A DNA stretch of 43,042 nt from Paenirhodobacter hankyongi (lineage in GTDB: Bacteria > Pseudomonadota > Alphaproteobacteria > Rhodobacterales > Rhodobacteraceae), in the NCBI RefSeq assembly GCF_003664585.1, contig NZ_RCHI01000023.1, forward strand, positions 1 to 43,042, given 5' to 3'. Under the pieces are notes generated by a model, which had not been told where the DNA came from, did no database searches, and saw only the letters and a list, made by a program, of their open reading frames with translations. This document shows positions 1 to 16,942 of the stretch, piece by piece. Position 1 is the stretch's first letter; every line of letters starts with the position of its first letter. The translations under genes were made by a program, and so were the position numbers.

Positions 1-4
1 GCGA

Positions 5-1180
<1,176 letters not shown>

Positions 1181-1200
1181 TCTCGGACTGACCGTTCGGG

Positions 1201-1229
1201 AAAGGGCCGCCTTCGGGTGGCCCTTTTTC
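1201..1229 (+). terminator. Intrinsic terminator of tuf copy 1
   Basis: An 11-bp stem (AAAGGGCCGCC at 1201-1211 paired with GGTGGCCCTTT at 1216-1226, one G-U pair) is closed by a TTCG tetraloop and runs into a T tract. It lies 20 nt after the tuf stop codon, so tuf is separated from the tRNA-Trp/secE transcript. Confidence 0.88.
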
Positions 1230-1280
1230 GTTTTGCACGAGCGTGTTGCGCGCGGAAATGCGGGGCGTGCAAAAAGCCCC

Positions 1281-1309
1281 TTGATTTCCCGCGGCGCCTC
1301 CTTTAGCAC
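1281..1309 (+). promoter_or_regulatory. Putative promoter for tRNA-Trp and secE
   Basis: TTGATT at 1281-1286 and TAGCAC at 1304-1309 are separated by 17 nt. The predicted start lies a few bases before the tRNA 5' end at 1323, which is the expected geometry. The -10 match is poor by E. coli rules, and its last position is C, not T, as in the other promoters of this window. Confidence 0.5.
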
Positions 1310-1322
1310 CCGCACACGGCCT

Positions 1323-1398
1323 AGGGGTTTAGCTCAGTTGGTAGAGCATCGGTCTCCAAAACCGAGGGTCGTGGGTTCGAGTCCCCCAACCCCTGCCA
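1323..1398 (+). tRNA. tRNA-Trp (anticodon CCA)
   Basis: A 76-nt cloverleaf with encoded CCA. The acceptor stem pairs AGGGGTT (1323-1329) with AACCCCT (1388-1394), the discriminator is G, and CCA lies at 1396-1398. The anticodon loop CTCCAAA (1354-1360) places CCA at 1356-1358, which reads UGG. The T arm holds the usual GTTCGAG segment. It lies just upstream of secE, the arrangement seen in many proteobacteria. Confidence 0.97.
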
Positions 1399-1503
1399 GG
1401 CCGCTCTCCGGACATCGCGACAGGACGCACAGGCGGCAAGCCGCTTGTAATCCCGCGGCCGAGCGCGTATCTGGAGCCGGTCGCGAAAAAGAGGATCACG
1501 TGC

Positions 1504-1686
1504 ATGGCAAACCCCGTTCAGTTCCTGCAGCAGGTGCGCTCGGAAGTGGGCAAGATTGCCTGGCCGACCCGTCGGGAGGTTTTCCTGACGACGGTCATGG
1601 TCTTTGCGATGGCGGCGCTGACGGCGCTGTTCTTCTCGCTCGTCGACTGGGTGATCCGTCTCGGCGTCACCGCGGTGATCGGCTGA
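1504..1686 (+). CDS. secE: Preprotein translocase subunit SecE
   Basis: SecE is the small essential subunit of the SecYEG channel in the inner membrane. The 60-residue product is the short, single-span form: an amphipathic N-terminal helix with the typical VRSEVGKIAWPTRRE segment, then one membrane helix at about residues 29-50. GAGGA at 1491-1495 is the ribosome binding site. It follows tRNA-Trp and precedes nusG, the conserved secE-nusG pair. It is separated from nusG by about 190 nt that appear to carry a separate promoter. Confidence 0.95.
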   Translation: MANPVQFLQQVRSEVGKIAWPTRREVFLTTVMVFAMAALTALFFSLVDWVIRLGVTAVIG

Positions 1687-1719
1687 GGCGGCGCCGCGCC
1701 GCAGCCCCACGCAATTCGC

Positions 1720-1748
1720 TTGAAATCATGGGGCTGGGGCGCTAAAGG
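1720..1748 (+). promoter_or_regulatory. Putative promoter for nusG and downstream rplKA
   Basis: TTGAAA (1720-1725), a 17-nt spacer and TAAAGG (1743-1748). The predicted transcript would have a leader of about 120 nt before nusG. The -10 lacks T at its last position, as in the rpsL, rpsJ and rpmC promoters. AGCCCCA and TGGGGCT flank the -35 and could pair, which is a caveat. Confidence 0.45.
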
Positions 1749-1875
1749 GGCGGGACCTTTCCGGAACCGGCGTGCAACGATTCGGGTCGTGCGCGCCTTT
1801 TTGTTCCGGAAATCGGGGTAACCCGTTGGGGAAACGGAATTTTCGGCGGTCACCGTCGGTGGAAGGGCAGTGGGC

Positions 1876-2415
1876 ATGGCGAAGCGGTGGTATTCGGTGA
1901 GCGTTCTCTCGAACTTCGAGAAGAAGGTCGCCGAACAGATCAAGCAGGCTGTGGCCGAGAAGGGACTCGAGGACGAGATCGAAGAGGTTCTCGTTCCCAC
2001 CGAGGAAGTGATCGAGATCCGTCGTGGCAAGAAGGTCACGTCGGAGCGCCGCTTCATGCCGGGCTATGTGCTCGTGCGGATGGACATGAGCGATCGGGGC
2101 TATCACCTGATCACCTCGATCAACCGGGTCACCGGGTTCCTCGGCCCGCAGGGCAAGCCGACGCCGATGCGCGACGCCGAGGTGAACGCGATGCTGAACC
2201 GGACCAGCGAATCGGGCGAGGCCGTTGCGCCGCGCAACCTGATCCGCTTCGAGGTCGGCGAGAACGTGAGCGTGACCGACGGGCCCTTCGAGGGCTTCTC
2301 GGGCATGGTCGAGGAAGTCGACGACGCGGCGGGCCGCCTGAAGGTCACCGTGTCGATCTTCGGCCGGCCGACGCCGGTCGAGCTGGAATTCACCCAGGTG
2401 TCCAAGGGCGCCTGA
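1876..2415 (+). CDS. nusG: Transcription termination/antitermination protein NusG
   Basis: NusG binds the clamp of RNA polymerase and couples it to Rho or to the ribosome. The 179-residue product has the N-terminal NGN domain (opening KRWYSV, with the PGYVLVRM strand) and a C-terminal KOW domain at about 127-150 (VGENVSVTDGPFEGFSG). I place the start at ATG 1876, not at the in-frame GTG at 1870, because GGAAGGG (1861-1867) then sits 8 nt upstream. It follows secE and precedes rplK, the normal order. Confidence 0.95.
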   Translation: MAKRWYSVSVLSNFEKKVAEQIKQAVAEKGLEDEIEEVLVPTEEVIEIRRGKKVTSERRFMPGYVLVRMDMSDRGYHLITSINRVTGFLGPQGKPTPMRDAEVNAMLNRTSESGEAVAPRNLIRFEVGENVSVTDGPFEGFSGMVEEVDDAAGRLKVTVSIFGRPTPVELEFTQVSKGA

Positions 2416-2502
2416 GTGGGAGCTGCGGGAGGCAAGGGGCAACCCGCGCCGCACCGCTAAACTTCGCGCCCTCTGGCGTGACAGTGACAAGGAGCAGGCC
2501 AG

Positions 2503-2955
2503 ATGGCCAAGAAAGTTATCGGGCAGCTGAAGCTGCAAATCAAGGCCGGGCAGGCCAACCCCTCCCCGCCGGTCGGCCCCGCGCTCGGTCAGCGCGGGAT
2601 CAACATCATGGAATTCTGCAAGGCGTTCAACGCGCGCACGCAGGAAATGGAACAGGGTTCGCCCGTTCCGGTGGTGATCACCTACTACGCCGACAAGTCG
2701 TTCACCTTCGAGACCAAGACCTCGCCCGCCTCCTTCATGCTGAAGAAGGCCGCCGGTCTGAAGCCCGTCGGCAAGCGCAACCGTCCGAAGGGCTCGGCGA
2801 AGCCGGGCCGCGAGGTTGCCGGCACCGTGACCGCCGCCCAGGTGCGTGCGATCGCCGAAGCCAAGATGAAGGACCTGAACGCGAACGACGTCGAAGCCGC
2901 GATGCACATCATCCTGGGCTCGGCGAAGTCGGTCGGTATCGAGGTTAAGGGGTAA
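2503..2955 (+). CDS. rplK: 50S ribosomal protein L11
   Basis: L11 binds 23S rRNA at the GTPase-associated centre near the L7/L12 stalk. The 150-residue product starts with the family hallmark [20 protein letters not shown] and carries the [16 protein letters not shown] segment, with the C-terminal RNA-binding domain after about residue 75. AAGGAG at 2489-2494 is the ribosome binding site. Only 3 nt separate it from rplA, so the two are co-translated as in other bacteria, where L1 represses its own rplKA message. Confidence 0.97.
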   Translation: MAKKVIGQLKLQIKAGQANPSPPVGPALGQRGINIMEFCKAFNARTQEMEQGSPVPVVITYYADKSFTFETKTSPASFMLKKAAGLKPVGKRNRPKGSAKPGREVAGTVTAAQVRAIAEAKMKDLNANDVEAAMHIILGSAKSVGIEVKG

Positions 2956-2958
2956 GCC

Positions 2959-3657
2959 ATGGCCAAGCTGGGTAAACGCACGGCCGCCGCGCGCGCCGCT
3001 TTCGAAGGCAAGGCGAACCTCTCGGTCGAGGACGCCGTCAAGCTGATCAAGTCGGCCGCTGCGGCGAAGTTCGACGAGACGCTCGAGATCGCCATGAACC
3101 TGGGTGTCGACCCGCGTCACGCCGACCAGATGGTCCGCGGCGTGGTTCAGCTGCCGAACGGCACGGGCAAGACCGTGCGCGTCGCAGTGTTCGCCCGCGC
3201 TGCCAAGGCTGACGAAGCCAAGGCCGCCGGTGCCGACATCGTGGGCGCCGAAGACCTGATGGAAACCATCCAGTCGGGCAAGATCGAGTTCGATCGCTGC
3301 ATCGCGACGCCGGACATGATGCCGCTGGTCGGCCGTCTGGGCAAGATCCTCGGGCCGCGCAACCTGATGCCGAACCCGAAGGTCGGCACCGTGACCATGG
3401 ACGTCGCCAACGCGGTCAAGGCCGCGAAGGGCGGTGAGGTCCAGTTCAAGGTCGAGAAGGCCGGCGTGATCCACGGCGGCATCGGCAAGGTCTCGTTCAC
3501 CGAGGAAGCCCTCGCCCAGAACGTGCGCGCCTTCGTCGAAGCCGTGTCGAAGGCGAAGCCCACGGGCGCGAAGGGCACCTACCTGAAGAAGGTGTCGCTG
3601 AGCTCGACCATGGGCCCGGGCGTGACCGTCGACCTGTCGTCGGCGACCGCCAACTGA
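2959..3657 (+). CDS. rplA: 50S ribosomal protein L1
   Basis: L1 forms the mobile L1 stalk at the ribosomal E site and acts as a translational repressor in several bacteria. The product is 232 residues, the usual length, with [10 protein letters not shown] near residues 136-145 and the [11 protein letters not shown] region that identifies the family. It follows rplK by 3 nt. After its stop the message enters a 221-nt, strongly structured region before rplJ. Confidence 0.97.
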   Translation: MAKLGKRTAAARAAFEGKANLSVEDAVKLIKSAAAAKFDETLEIAMNLGVDPRHADQMVRGVVQLPNGTGKTVRVAVFARAAKADEAKAAGADIVGAEDLMETIQSGKIEFDRCIATPDMMPLVGRLGKILGPRNLMPNPKVGTVTMDVANAVKAAKGGEVQFKVEKAGVIHGGIGKVSFTEEALAQNVRAFVEAVSKAKPTGAKGTYLKKVSLSSTMGPGVTVDLSSATAN

Positions 3658-3878
3658 GAATTTGCCGGGAAACCGGCGAATGACGGGGCGGTGACGCCCC
3701 GTCCTGTCCGAGACGGAGGGAGCCGGTTCCCGGCTTAATGTCCTTCCTGAGATGGGGAACGAGAAATTCCGGGGGTGACCTCGGGCGATCTTCTCGGGAA
3801 CCGATCGGACCCGACCTTCGGGCAATCGCCCGCAGGAAATGAGAGCAGGGGGGAAACCCCCGAACTTGGAGTGTAACC
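3658..3878 (+). promoter_or_regulatory. Structured rplA-rplJ intergenic region, candidate L10 leader
   Basis: This 221-nt stretch has no gene but at least four compact hairpins capped by GNRA loops: GCCGG-GAAA-CCGGC (3664-3677), an 8-bp stem with loop GTGA (3683-3702), CCGGGG-GTGA-CCTCGG (3769-3784, one G-U pair) and GGGGG-GAAA-CCCCC (3848-3861). The last ends just before the rplJ ribosome binding site. In many bacteria the L10-L7/L12 complex represses rplJL by binding an mRNA leader at this place; that this is such a leader is inference from position and structure. I see no convincing promoter here. Confidence 0.5.
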
Positions 3879-4394
3879 GTGGATAGAGCCCAGAAAGAGA
3901 AAGTGGTCGAGGAACTCGGCCAGATCTTCGCAAGCTCTGGCGTCGTGGTGGTTGCCCACTACGAAGGCATGACGGTTGCTCAGATGCAGGATCTCCGGTC
4001 GCGCATGCGCGAAGCCGGTGGTTCGGTCCGCGTTGCCAAGAACACGCTCGCCAAGATCGCCCTTGAAGGAAAACCCTGCGAAAGCATGGGGAAACTTCTG
4101 ACGGGGATGACCGTCCTTGCCTTCTCCGAAGACCCGGTGGCTGCGGCCAAGGTCTCGGTGGACTACGCCAAGGCGAACGACAAGTTCGCAATCCTTGGCG
4201 GGGCCATGGGCACGGAGGCTCTGGATCCGGCCGGTGTCAAAACCGTGGCTGCCATGCCGTCGCGCGAAGAGCTCATCGCTCAGATCGCCTCGTGCATCGG
4301 TGCTCCGGCTTCGAACATCGCCGGTGCCATTGGCGCGCCTGCTTCGAACATCGCGGGTATCCTCAAGACTCTTGAGGAGCGGGAAGCCGCCTGA
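3879..4394 (+). CDS. rplJ: 50S ribosomal protein L10
   Basis: L10 anchors the L7/L12 dimers to the ribosome. The 171-residue product starts at GTG 3879 ([17 protein letters not shown]), preceded by TTGGAG at 3866-3871; no ATG gives the conserved N-terminus. The C-terminal part contains two adjacent 11-residue modules, [11 protein letters not shown] (140-150) and [11 protein letters not shown] (151-161). They correspond to the helical L12-binding repeats of L10. The gene is followed by rplL after 63 nt. It is probably controlled with rplL through the upstream leader. Confidence 0.96.
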   Translation: MDRAQKEKVVEELGQIFASSGVVVVAHYEGMTVAQMQDLRSRMREAGGSVRVAKNTLAKIALEGKPCESMGKLLTGMTVLAFSEDPVAAAKVSVDYAKANDKFAILGGAMGTEALDPAGVKTVAAMPSREELIAQIASCIGAPASNIAGAIGAPASNIAGILKTLEEREAA

Positions 4395-4457
4395 CGCAAC
4401 CAATTGCCTTCGTCGGAACCGACGTTGGATAACCCTATATCAGAATGGAACGGAAAA

Positions 4458-4832
4458 ATGGCCGATCTTAAAGCCCTTGCCGAGCAGATTGTTAACCTGA
4501 CCCTGCTCGAAGCCCAGGAACTGAAAACCATCCTCAAGGATGAATACGGCATCGAGCCGGCTGCCGGTGGCGCCGTCATGATGGCCGGCCCGGCCGCTGG
4601 CCCGGCTGAAGCCGTCGAAGAGAAGACCGAGTTCGACGTCGTCCTGACCGACGCCGGCGCGAACAAGATCAACGTGATCAAGGAAGTCCGCGCGATCACC
4701 GGCCTTGGCCTCAAGGAAGCCAAGGACCTGGTCGAAGCTGGCGGCAAGGTCAAGGAAGGCGCGGCGAAGGCCGAAGCCGAAGAGATCAAGAAGAAGCTCG
4801 AAGAAGCCGGCGCCAAGGTCGAGCTCAAGTAA
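4458..4832 (+). CDS. rplL: 50S ribosomal protein L7/L12
   Basis: L7/L12 forms the flexible stalk that recruits translational GTPases. The 124-residue product starts [15 protein letters not shown]. It has an N-terminal dimerisation helix, an Ala/Gly/Pro-rich hinge near residues 36-52, and the C-terminal domain with [12 protein letters not shown] and KINVIKEVR. An in-frame TTG at 4404 would add 18 unrelated residues, so ATG 4458 is chosen; that is the normal N-terminus. Strong hairpins follow before rpoB. Confidence 0.97.
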   Translation: MADLKALAEQIVNLTLLEAQELKTILKDEYGIEPAAGGAVMMAGPAAGPAEAVEEKTEFDVVLTDAGANKINVIKEVRAITGLGLKEAKDLVEAGGKVKEGAAKAEAEEIKKKLEEAGAKVELK

Positions 4833-4839
4833 TCGGGCC

Positions 4840-4901
4840 GGATGCGTCCGCATCCGCTTCTGTGAAAATGGGCTGGGTCCGGGGTCTTCCCGGGCCCAGC
4901 C
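4840..4901 (+). other. rplL-rpoB intercistronic hairpins (attenuator or processing site)
   Basis: Two stems follow the rplL stop: GGATGC-GTCC-GCATCC (4840-4855) and a 13-bp stem, 4871-4883 with 4889-4901, loop GTCTT and a single G-U pair. Neither is followed by a T tract, so it is not a classic terminator. In E. coli the same interval holds a partial terminator and an RNase III site that reduce rpoBC expression relative to rplJL; a similar role here is inference. The whole rplL-rpoB gap is about 246 nt. Confidence 0.6.
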
Positions 4902-5078
4902 GAACCTGTCTTGGCGAGGGTTTCGGACGGAAACCCTGTCCAAGGCGGCGTTCGCGGTTCGGGAGCCTTCCGGTGGGACGGAAGGCAGGTATGGAACCGC
5001 CCCCCTTGATCGCCACGCGCCGCGCACCGGGCCCCGACGGTGTGTGCGCCCGCGAAACGACGAAAGGTCACGACGAGC

Positions 5079-9215
<4,137 letters not shown>

Positions 9216-9261
9216 GCGCCACGGCGCTCACCACCCCTCTGACCTCTCACTCAAGGAATAG

Positions 9262-13500
<4,239 letters not shown>

Positions 13501-13525
13501 TCGTGGCCAGGGCCTGAAAGATCAG

Positions 13526-13555
13526 CCCCCGCGCGAGTGATCGCGCGGGGGTTTT
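13526..13555 (+). terminator. Intrinsic terminator of the rpoBC operon
   Basis: An 11-bp perfect GC stem (CCCCCGCGCGA 13526-13536 with TCGCGCGGGGG 13541-13551), loop GTGA, then TTTT. It separates rpoC from the accessory genes that follow. Confidence 0.9.
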
Positions 13556-13657
13556 CCGTTTTCCGCGGCGGGTTGACGCAGCCCCGACAGAGGCGCAGGA
13601 CTGAGCCGTTCCATGGGAGAACGGCGCGCAGGTGCCGTGCGGAACACGGAGGACAGA

Positions 13658-14371
13658 ATGAACCGGATCACCCAGGCCGCCCTTGCGGCCGTCCTTGGCA
13701 CGCTGGCGCTGCCGGCGCTGGCGAGCCCCTTCACCGATGCCGAGGCGCAGCTGCGTGCGGTCTATGGCGACTATCGCGCGGCGCTGTTCCTGTCGAATGC
13801 CGGAAAGGCACCCGAGACGGCGAAGGCGTTGGCGGGGTTCGACACCGCCTGGAGCGAGATGTCGGCGCAATGGGGCACCACGCCGCCGCCGCAATACGCC
13901 GCCGATGCTGCGCTGACGCAGACCTTCGACGCGGTTTCGGCGCTGATCGGCAAGGCGCGCGACGAGGTCGCGGCGGGCAAGCTGCCGGCGGCGCACGAGA
14001 CGCTCGAGGGCGTGCGGGCCGAGATTGCCGGGCTGCACGAACGCGCCGGGCTGATCGGCTTTTCCGACCGGATGAACGCCTATCACACGGCGATGGAAGA
14101 GGTTCTGGGCCGCGACTATGCGGCGATGGGGCCGGGGGCCGCGGCGGCGCTGGCGGGGGATGCGGCGGTGCTTGACTATCTCGCCGCGCAGATCGTCGCG
14201 AACCCGGCACCCGAGGCGGCAAACCCCGCCTATGCGCCGCTGATCGAGGCCTTTGCCGCCTCGGCCAGGGCGTTCCGGGCCGCGGCCGACAGCGGGGATA
14301 TGGCGGCCGCCCTGGCCGCCCGCGGCGCACTGAAGGTGCCCTATTCCAAGCTCTTCGCCCAGTTCGGCTGA
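13658..14371 (+). CDS. Exported helical protein of unknown function
   Basis: The 237-residue product starts at ATG 13658 with GGAGG at 13648-13652; an upstream in-frame start at 13613 is rejected because the signal peptide begins at the ATG. Residues 1-22 form a Sec signal peptide ending ALA, so the protein is probably periplasmic. The mature part is Ala-rich and almost all helical, with no Cys and no CxxCH haem motif. It ends PYSKLFAQFG; I recall similar C-termini in uncharacterised exported proteins linked to cytochromes, but I do not recognise a named family. It sits alone between the rpoC terminator and the lipid A-type cassette, in the same direction. Confidence 0.75.
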   Translation: MNRITQAALAAVLGTLALPALASPFTDAEAQLRAVYGDYRAALFLSNAGKAPETAKALAGFDTAWSEMSAQWGTTPPPQYAADAALTQTFDAVSALIGKARDEVAAGKLPAAHETLEGVRAEIAGLHERAGLIGFSDRMNAYHTAMEEVLGRDYAAMGPGAAAALAGDAAVLDYLAAQIVANPAPEAANPAYAPLIEAFAASARAFRAAADSGDMAAALAARGALKVPYSKLFAQFG

Positions 14372-14385
14372 ACCGTGCCGAGCGC

Positions 14386-14410
14386 CGCGCCGGGGCAGGC
14401 CCCCGGCGCG
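14386..14410 (+). terminator. Hairpin after the exported-protein gene
   Basis: A 10-bp perfect stem (CGCGCCGGGG with CCCCGGCGCG) with loop CAGGC lies 15 nt after the stop codon. It is followed by TGCTCCGTTT, not a clean T tract, so termination strength is uncertain. Confidence 0.5.
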
Positions 14411-14417
14411 TGCTCCG

Positions 14418-14446
14418 TTTACAACTTCGGGGCCTGCGGGTAAGAG
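14418..14446 (+). promoter_or_regulatory. Putative promoter of the GT2-LAB_N-GT39-PAP2 cassette
   Basis: TTTACA (14418-14423), a 17-nt spacer and TAAGAG (14441-14446), about 36 nt before the GT2 start codon. It overlaps the end of the preceding hairpin region. The last -10 base is G, as in other promoters here. Confidence 0.45.
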
Positions 14447-14482
14447 GTGGCGGCCCGTGCCGGGCGGAAAGGGCCGCGACAG

Positions 14483-15205
14483 ATGACCGAAGTTTCCATC
14501 GTGATCCCCGCCAAGAACGAGGCGGAAAACATCGAGACGCTGCTCGACGGGATCGACGCGGCGCTGGCGGGCCGCGACTACGAGGTGATCGTGGTCGACG
14601 ATGCCTCGGATGACGGCATGGCCGAGATCCTGCGCGCAAGGCTCGTGCGGGCGCCGCGACTGCGGGTGCTGCGCCATGACGTGTCGGGCGGACAGTCGGC
14701 GGCGGTGAGCTCGGGCGTGCGGGCGGCGCGTGGCGCGATCTGCGCGACGCTCGATGGCGACGGGCAGAACCCGCCCGAGGAACTGCCGAAGCTGATCGCG
14801 CCGCTCGAGGCGCCGGGGGCCGCGGCGATCGGGCTGGTCGCCGGGCAGCGCGTGGCGCGGCAGGACACGCTGTCGAAGCGGCTGGCGTCGAAATTCGCGA
14901 ACGGGCTGCGGGCGCGGGTACTCAATGACCACACCCGCGACACCGGCTGCGGGCTCAAGGCCTTCCGCCGCGCGGCCTATCTGGAGCTGCCCTATTTCAA
15001 TCACATGCACCGCTATCTGCCGGCGCTGTTTGCGCGTGACGGCTGGGGCGTGGCGCATGTCGACGTGAGCCATCGGCCGCGCGGCGGCGGGCGCTCGCAT
15101 TATTCGAACCTGCAGCGCGGACTTGTCGGCATCGTCGATCTGGCGGGCGTTGCCTGGCTGATCCGGCGCCGCAAGACGGCGCGCCCGACCGAGGTGACGA
15201 AATGA
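14483..15205 (+). CDS. Family 2 glycosyltransferase, DPM1/ArnC-like
   Basis: The 240-residue product starts MTEVSIVIPAKNEAENI, the GT-A nucleotide-binding fold. It has VVDDASDDG near residues 34-42 and the DGDGQNPPEELP segment that replaces the DxD region of polyprenyl-phosphate sugar transferases. The C-terminal part lacks the two membrane spans of GtrB and resembles the dolichol-phosphate-mannose synthase group. The expected reaction is transfer of a sugar from a nucleotide sugar to undecaprenyl phosphate on the cytoplasmic face; the sugar cannot be read from the sequence. It overlaps the next gene by 4 nt (ATGA), so the cassette is translationally coupled. GT39 and PAP2 partners suggest lipid A or envelope-lipid glycosylation. 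Confidence 0.88.
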   Translation: MTEVSIVIPAKNEAENIETLLDGIDAALAGRDYEVIVVDDASDDGMAEILRARLVRAPRLRVLRHDVSGGQSAAVSSGVRAARGAICATLDGDGQNPPEELPKLIAPLEAPGAAAIGLVAGQRVARQDTLSKRLASKFANGLRARVLNDHTRDTGCGLKAFRRAAYLELPYFNHMHRYLPALFARDGWGVAHVDVSHRPRGGGRSHYSNLQRGLVGIVDLAGVAWLIRRRKTARPTEVTK

Positions 15206-15510
15206 CCGAATGGCTGGAAAAGCTGCTCCATGTCGGCTCGATGACCGAGCTTTTGTGGGTGATCTTCGGCCTGGCCGCGCAGCTGATGTTCACCGCGCGC
15301 TTCCTGTTGCAGTGGATCGCGTCGGAGCGCGCCAAGGATTCGGTGATGCCGGTGGCGTTCTGGTATTTCTCGCTCGCGGGCGGGGTGATGCTGCTGGCCT
15401 ATGCGCTTTACCGCGCCGACCCGGTGTTCATCCTGGGGCAGGCTCTGGGCGTGGTGATCTATGCCCGCAACCTGTGGCTGATCTATGCCAAGCGTCGCCG
15501 TGAAGCCTGA
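15202..15510 (+). CDS. Lipid-A-disaccharide-synthase N-terminal-like membrane protein
   Basis: The 102-residue product consists only of the LAB_N domain: three membrane helices with FLLQWIASERAKDSVMP near residues 34-50, WYFSLAGG, and YRADPVFILGQ followed by VIYARNLWLIY. In other bacteria this domain is either fused to LpxB or stands alone next to GT2/GT39 genes; its biochemical role is not settled, although sugar-lipid flipping has been proposed for this membrane fold. It overlaps the GT2 gene by 4 nt and the GT39 gene by up to 26 nt. The context supports a role in the same envelope-lipid modification pathway. Confidence 0.88.
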   Translation: MTEWLEKLLHVGSMTELLWVIFGLAAQLMFTARFLLQWIASERAKDSVMPVAFWYFSLAGGVMLLAYALYRADPVFILGQALGVVIYARNLWLIYAKRRREA

Positions 15511-16942
15511 GCCGTCGCGGCCCGAGGCCGGGGGCTGGCTTGGCCCGGTGCTGGCAATCGTCGCCGCAGTGACCGCGGCGCGGGTGCTGGCGCTGGCCTT
15601 CGACCGCACCGATCTTTTCGTCGACGAGGCACAATACTGGCTCTGGGGCCAGCGCTTCGACTTCGGCTATTATTCGAAGCCGCCGCTGATCGGCTGGCTG
15701 ATCCGGGCGGTGACCGATCTCGCGGGATCGAGTGCGCCGTTCTGGGTGCGTCTGCCGGCGCCCGTCCTGCACGGGCTGACCGGTGTGATCCTTGCGGCGC
15801 TTGCTGCCCGCATCGCCGGGCGCGGCGCGGCGATCTGGACAGCGGCGCTCTATGTCACGCTGCCCTTCACCGCCGTCGGCTCGGCGATGATCTCGACCGA
15901 CACGGTGATGGCACCCTTCTTCGCGGGCGGCATGCTGTTCTTCTGGCGCCTTGGCGAGAGCCGGCGGGCGGGCGATGCGCTGGCGCTTGGCCTCTGCGCG
16001 GGCTTTGCCTTCATGGCGAAATACGTGGCGCTGTTCCTGCCGGCGGGGATCGTGCTGGCGGTGCTGGTGGCGCCCGCGCGGCGGATCGGCTGGGGCAATG
16101 CGCTGCTTGCGGTGCTGGCCTTCGCGCTGGTGATCGCGCCGAATGTCGCGTGGAACGTGACGCATCAGTTCGCCACGCTCGAGCACACGATGGACAACGT
16201 CGGCTGGGTGCGCGAGGGCGAGAGCGCGGGGCTGAACTGGGGCTCGATGGGCGGCTGGCTTGCGGCGCAGATCGCGGTCTTCGGCCCGGTGACGATGGGC
16301 GCGCTGATCCTCGGCGTGCTGCGCGCACGCACCGCAGAGCGGCGGGTGCTGGCCGCGCTGACCCTGCCGCCGCTGGTCGTGGTAACGGGGCAGGCGCTGC
16401 TCGAGAAGGCCTATGCGAACTGGGCGGTCTCGGCCTATCTCGCGGGGGTGATCCTCGCCGTGCTGGTGCTGCCGCGGTGGGGCCGGTGGCTTGCGTTGCT
16501 GACGAATCTTGTCGCGGTGACGGCGGTCGCGGCGCTGACGGTGCTCGCCCCCTGGCCCGCGCCGGGCGGCAAGCCGCTGCTGAACCGCTATCTCGGCCGC
16601 ACCGAGCTGAGCCGGCGGATCCTGGCCCTTGCCACCGCCGAGGGCGTGCCGGTCTACACCAGCGACCGCGATATCCTCGCCGATCTGTTCTACACCGGCC
16701 GCGATGCCGGGGTGACGATCTATGCGCCCCGTCCGGTCGGTCGGCCGATGAACTATTACGAGCAGAATTTCCCGTTGCCTGACGGGTTCGCCGGCCGCAT
16801 TCTGGTGATCCGCCGCAGCCCGATCGACTGTGGCGCCGGGCCCGTGCCGCCGGCGGGGATGCTGAACGGCTCGGGCACCTGGGAAGGGAAGGGGGTCACC
16901 CCCTACGTCGTGCCGGGAGAGTGCCTGAATGCCGCGCCTTGA
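15485..16942 (+). CDS. GT39/ArnT-like membrane glycosyltransferase
   Basis: The 485-residue product is a polytopic inner-membrane protein. After the first helix it has FVDEAQYWLWG (D47-E48) and then YYSKPPLIGWLIR, the diagnostic loop of ArnT and protein-mannosyltransferase relatives that use polyprenyl-phosphate sugars as donors on the periplasmic face. The start is uncertain: ATG 15485 overlaps the upstream gene by 26 nt, and GTG 15500 is an alternative; neither has a strong ribosome binding site, which fits translational coupling. It overlaps PAP2 by 14 nt. The likely job is transfer of the sugar loaded by the GT2 enzyme to lipid A or another periplasmic acceptor; the acceptor is inferred only from context. 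Confidence 0.85.
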   Translation: MPSVAVKPEPSRPEAGGWLGPVLAIVAAVTAARVLALAFDRTDLFVDEAQYWLWGQRFDFGYYSKPPLIGWLIRAVTDLAGSSAPFWVRLPAPVLHGLTGVILAALAARIAGRGAAIWTAALYVTLPFTAVGSAMISTDTVMAPFFAGGMLFFWRLGESRRAGDALALGLCAGFAFMAKYVALFLPAGIVLAVLVAPARRIGWGNALLAVLAFALVIAPNVAWNVTHQFATLEHTMDNVGWVREGESAGLNWGSMGGWLAAQIAVFGPVTMGALILGVLRARTAERRVLAALTLPPLVVVTGQALLEKAYANWAVSAYLAGVILAVLVLPRWGRWLALLTNLVAVTAVAALTVLAPWPAPGGKPLLNRYLGRTELSRRILALATAEGVPVYTSDRDILADLFYTGRDAGVTIYAPRPVGRPMNYYEQNFPLPDGFAGRILVIRRSPIDCGAGPVPPAGMLNGSGTWEGKGVTPYVVPGECLNAAP

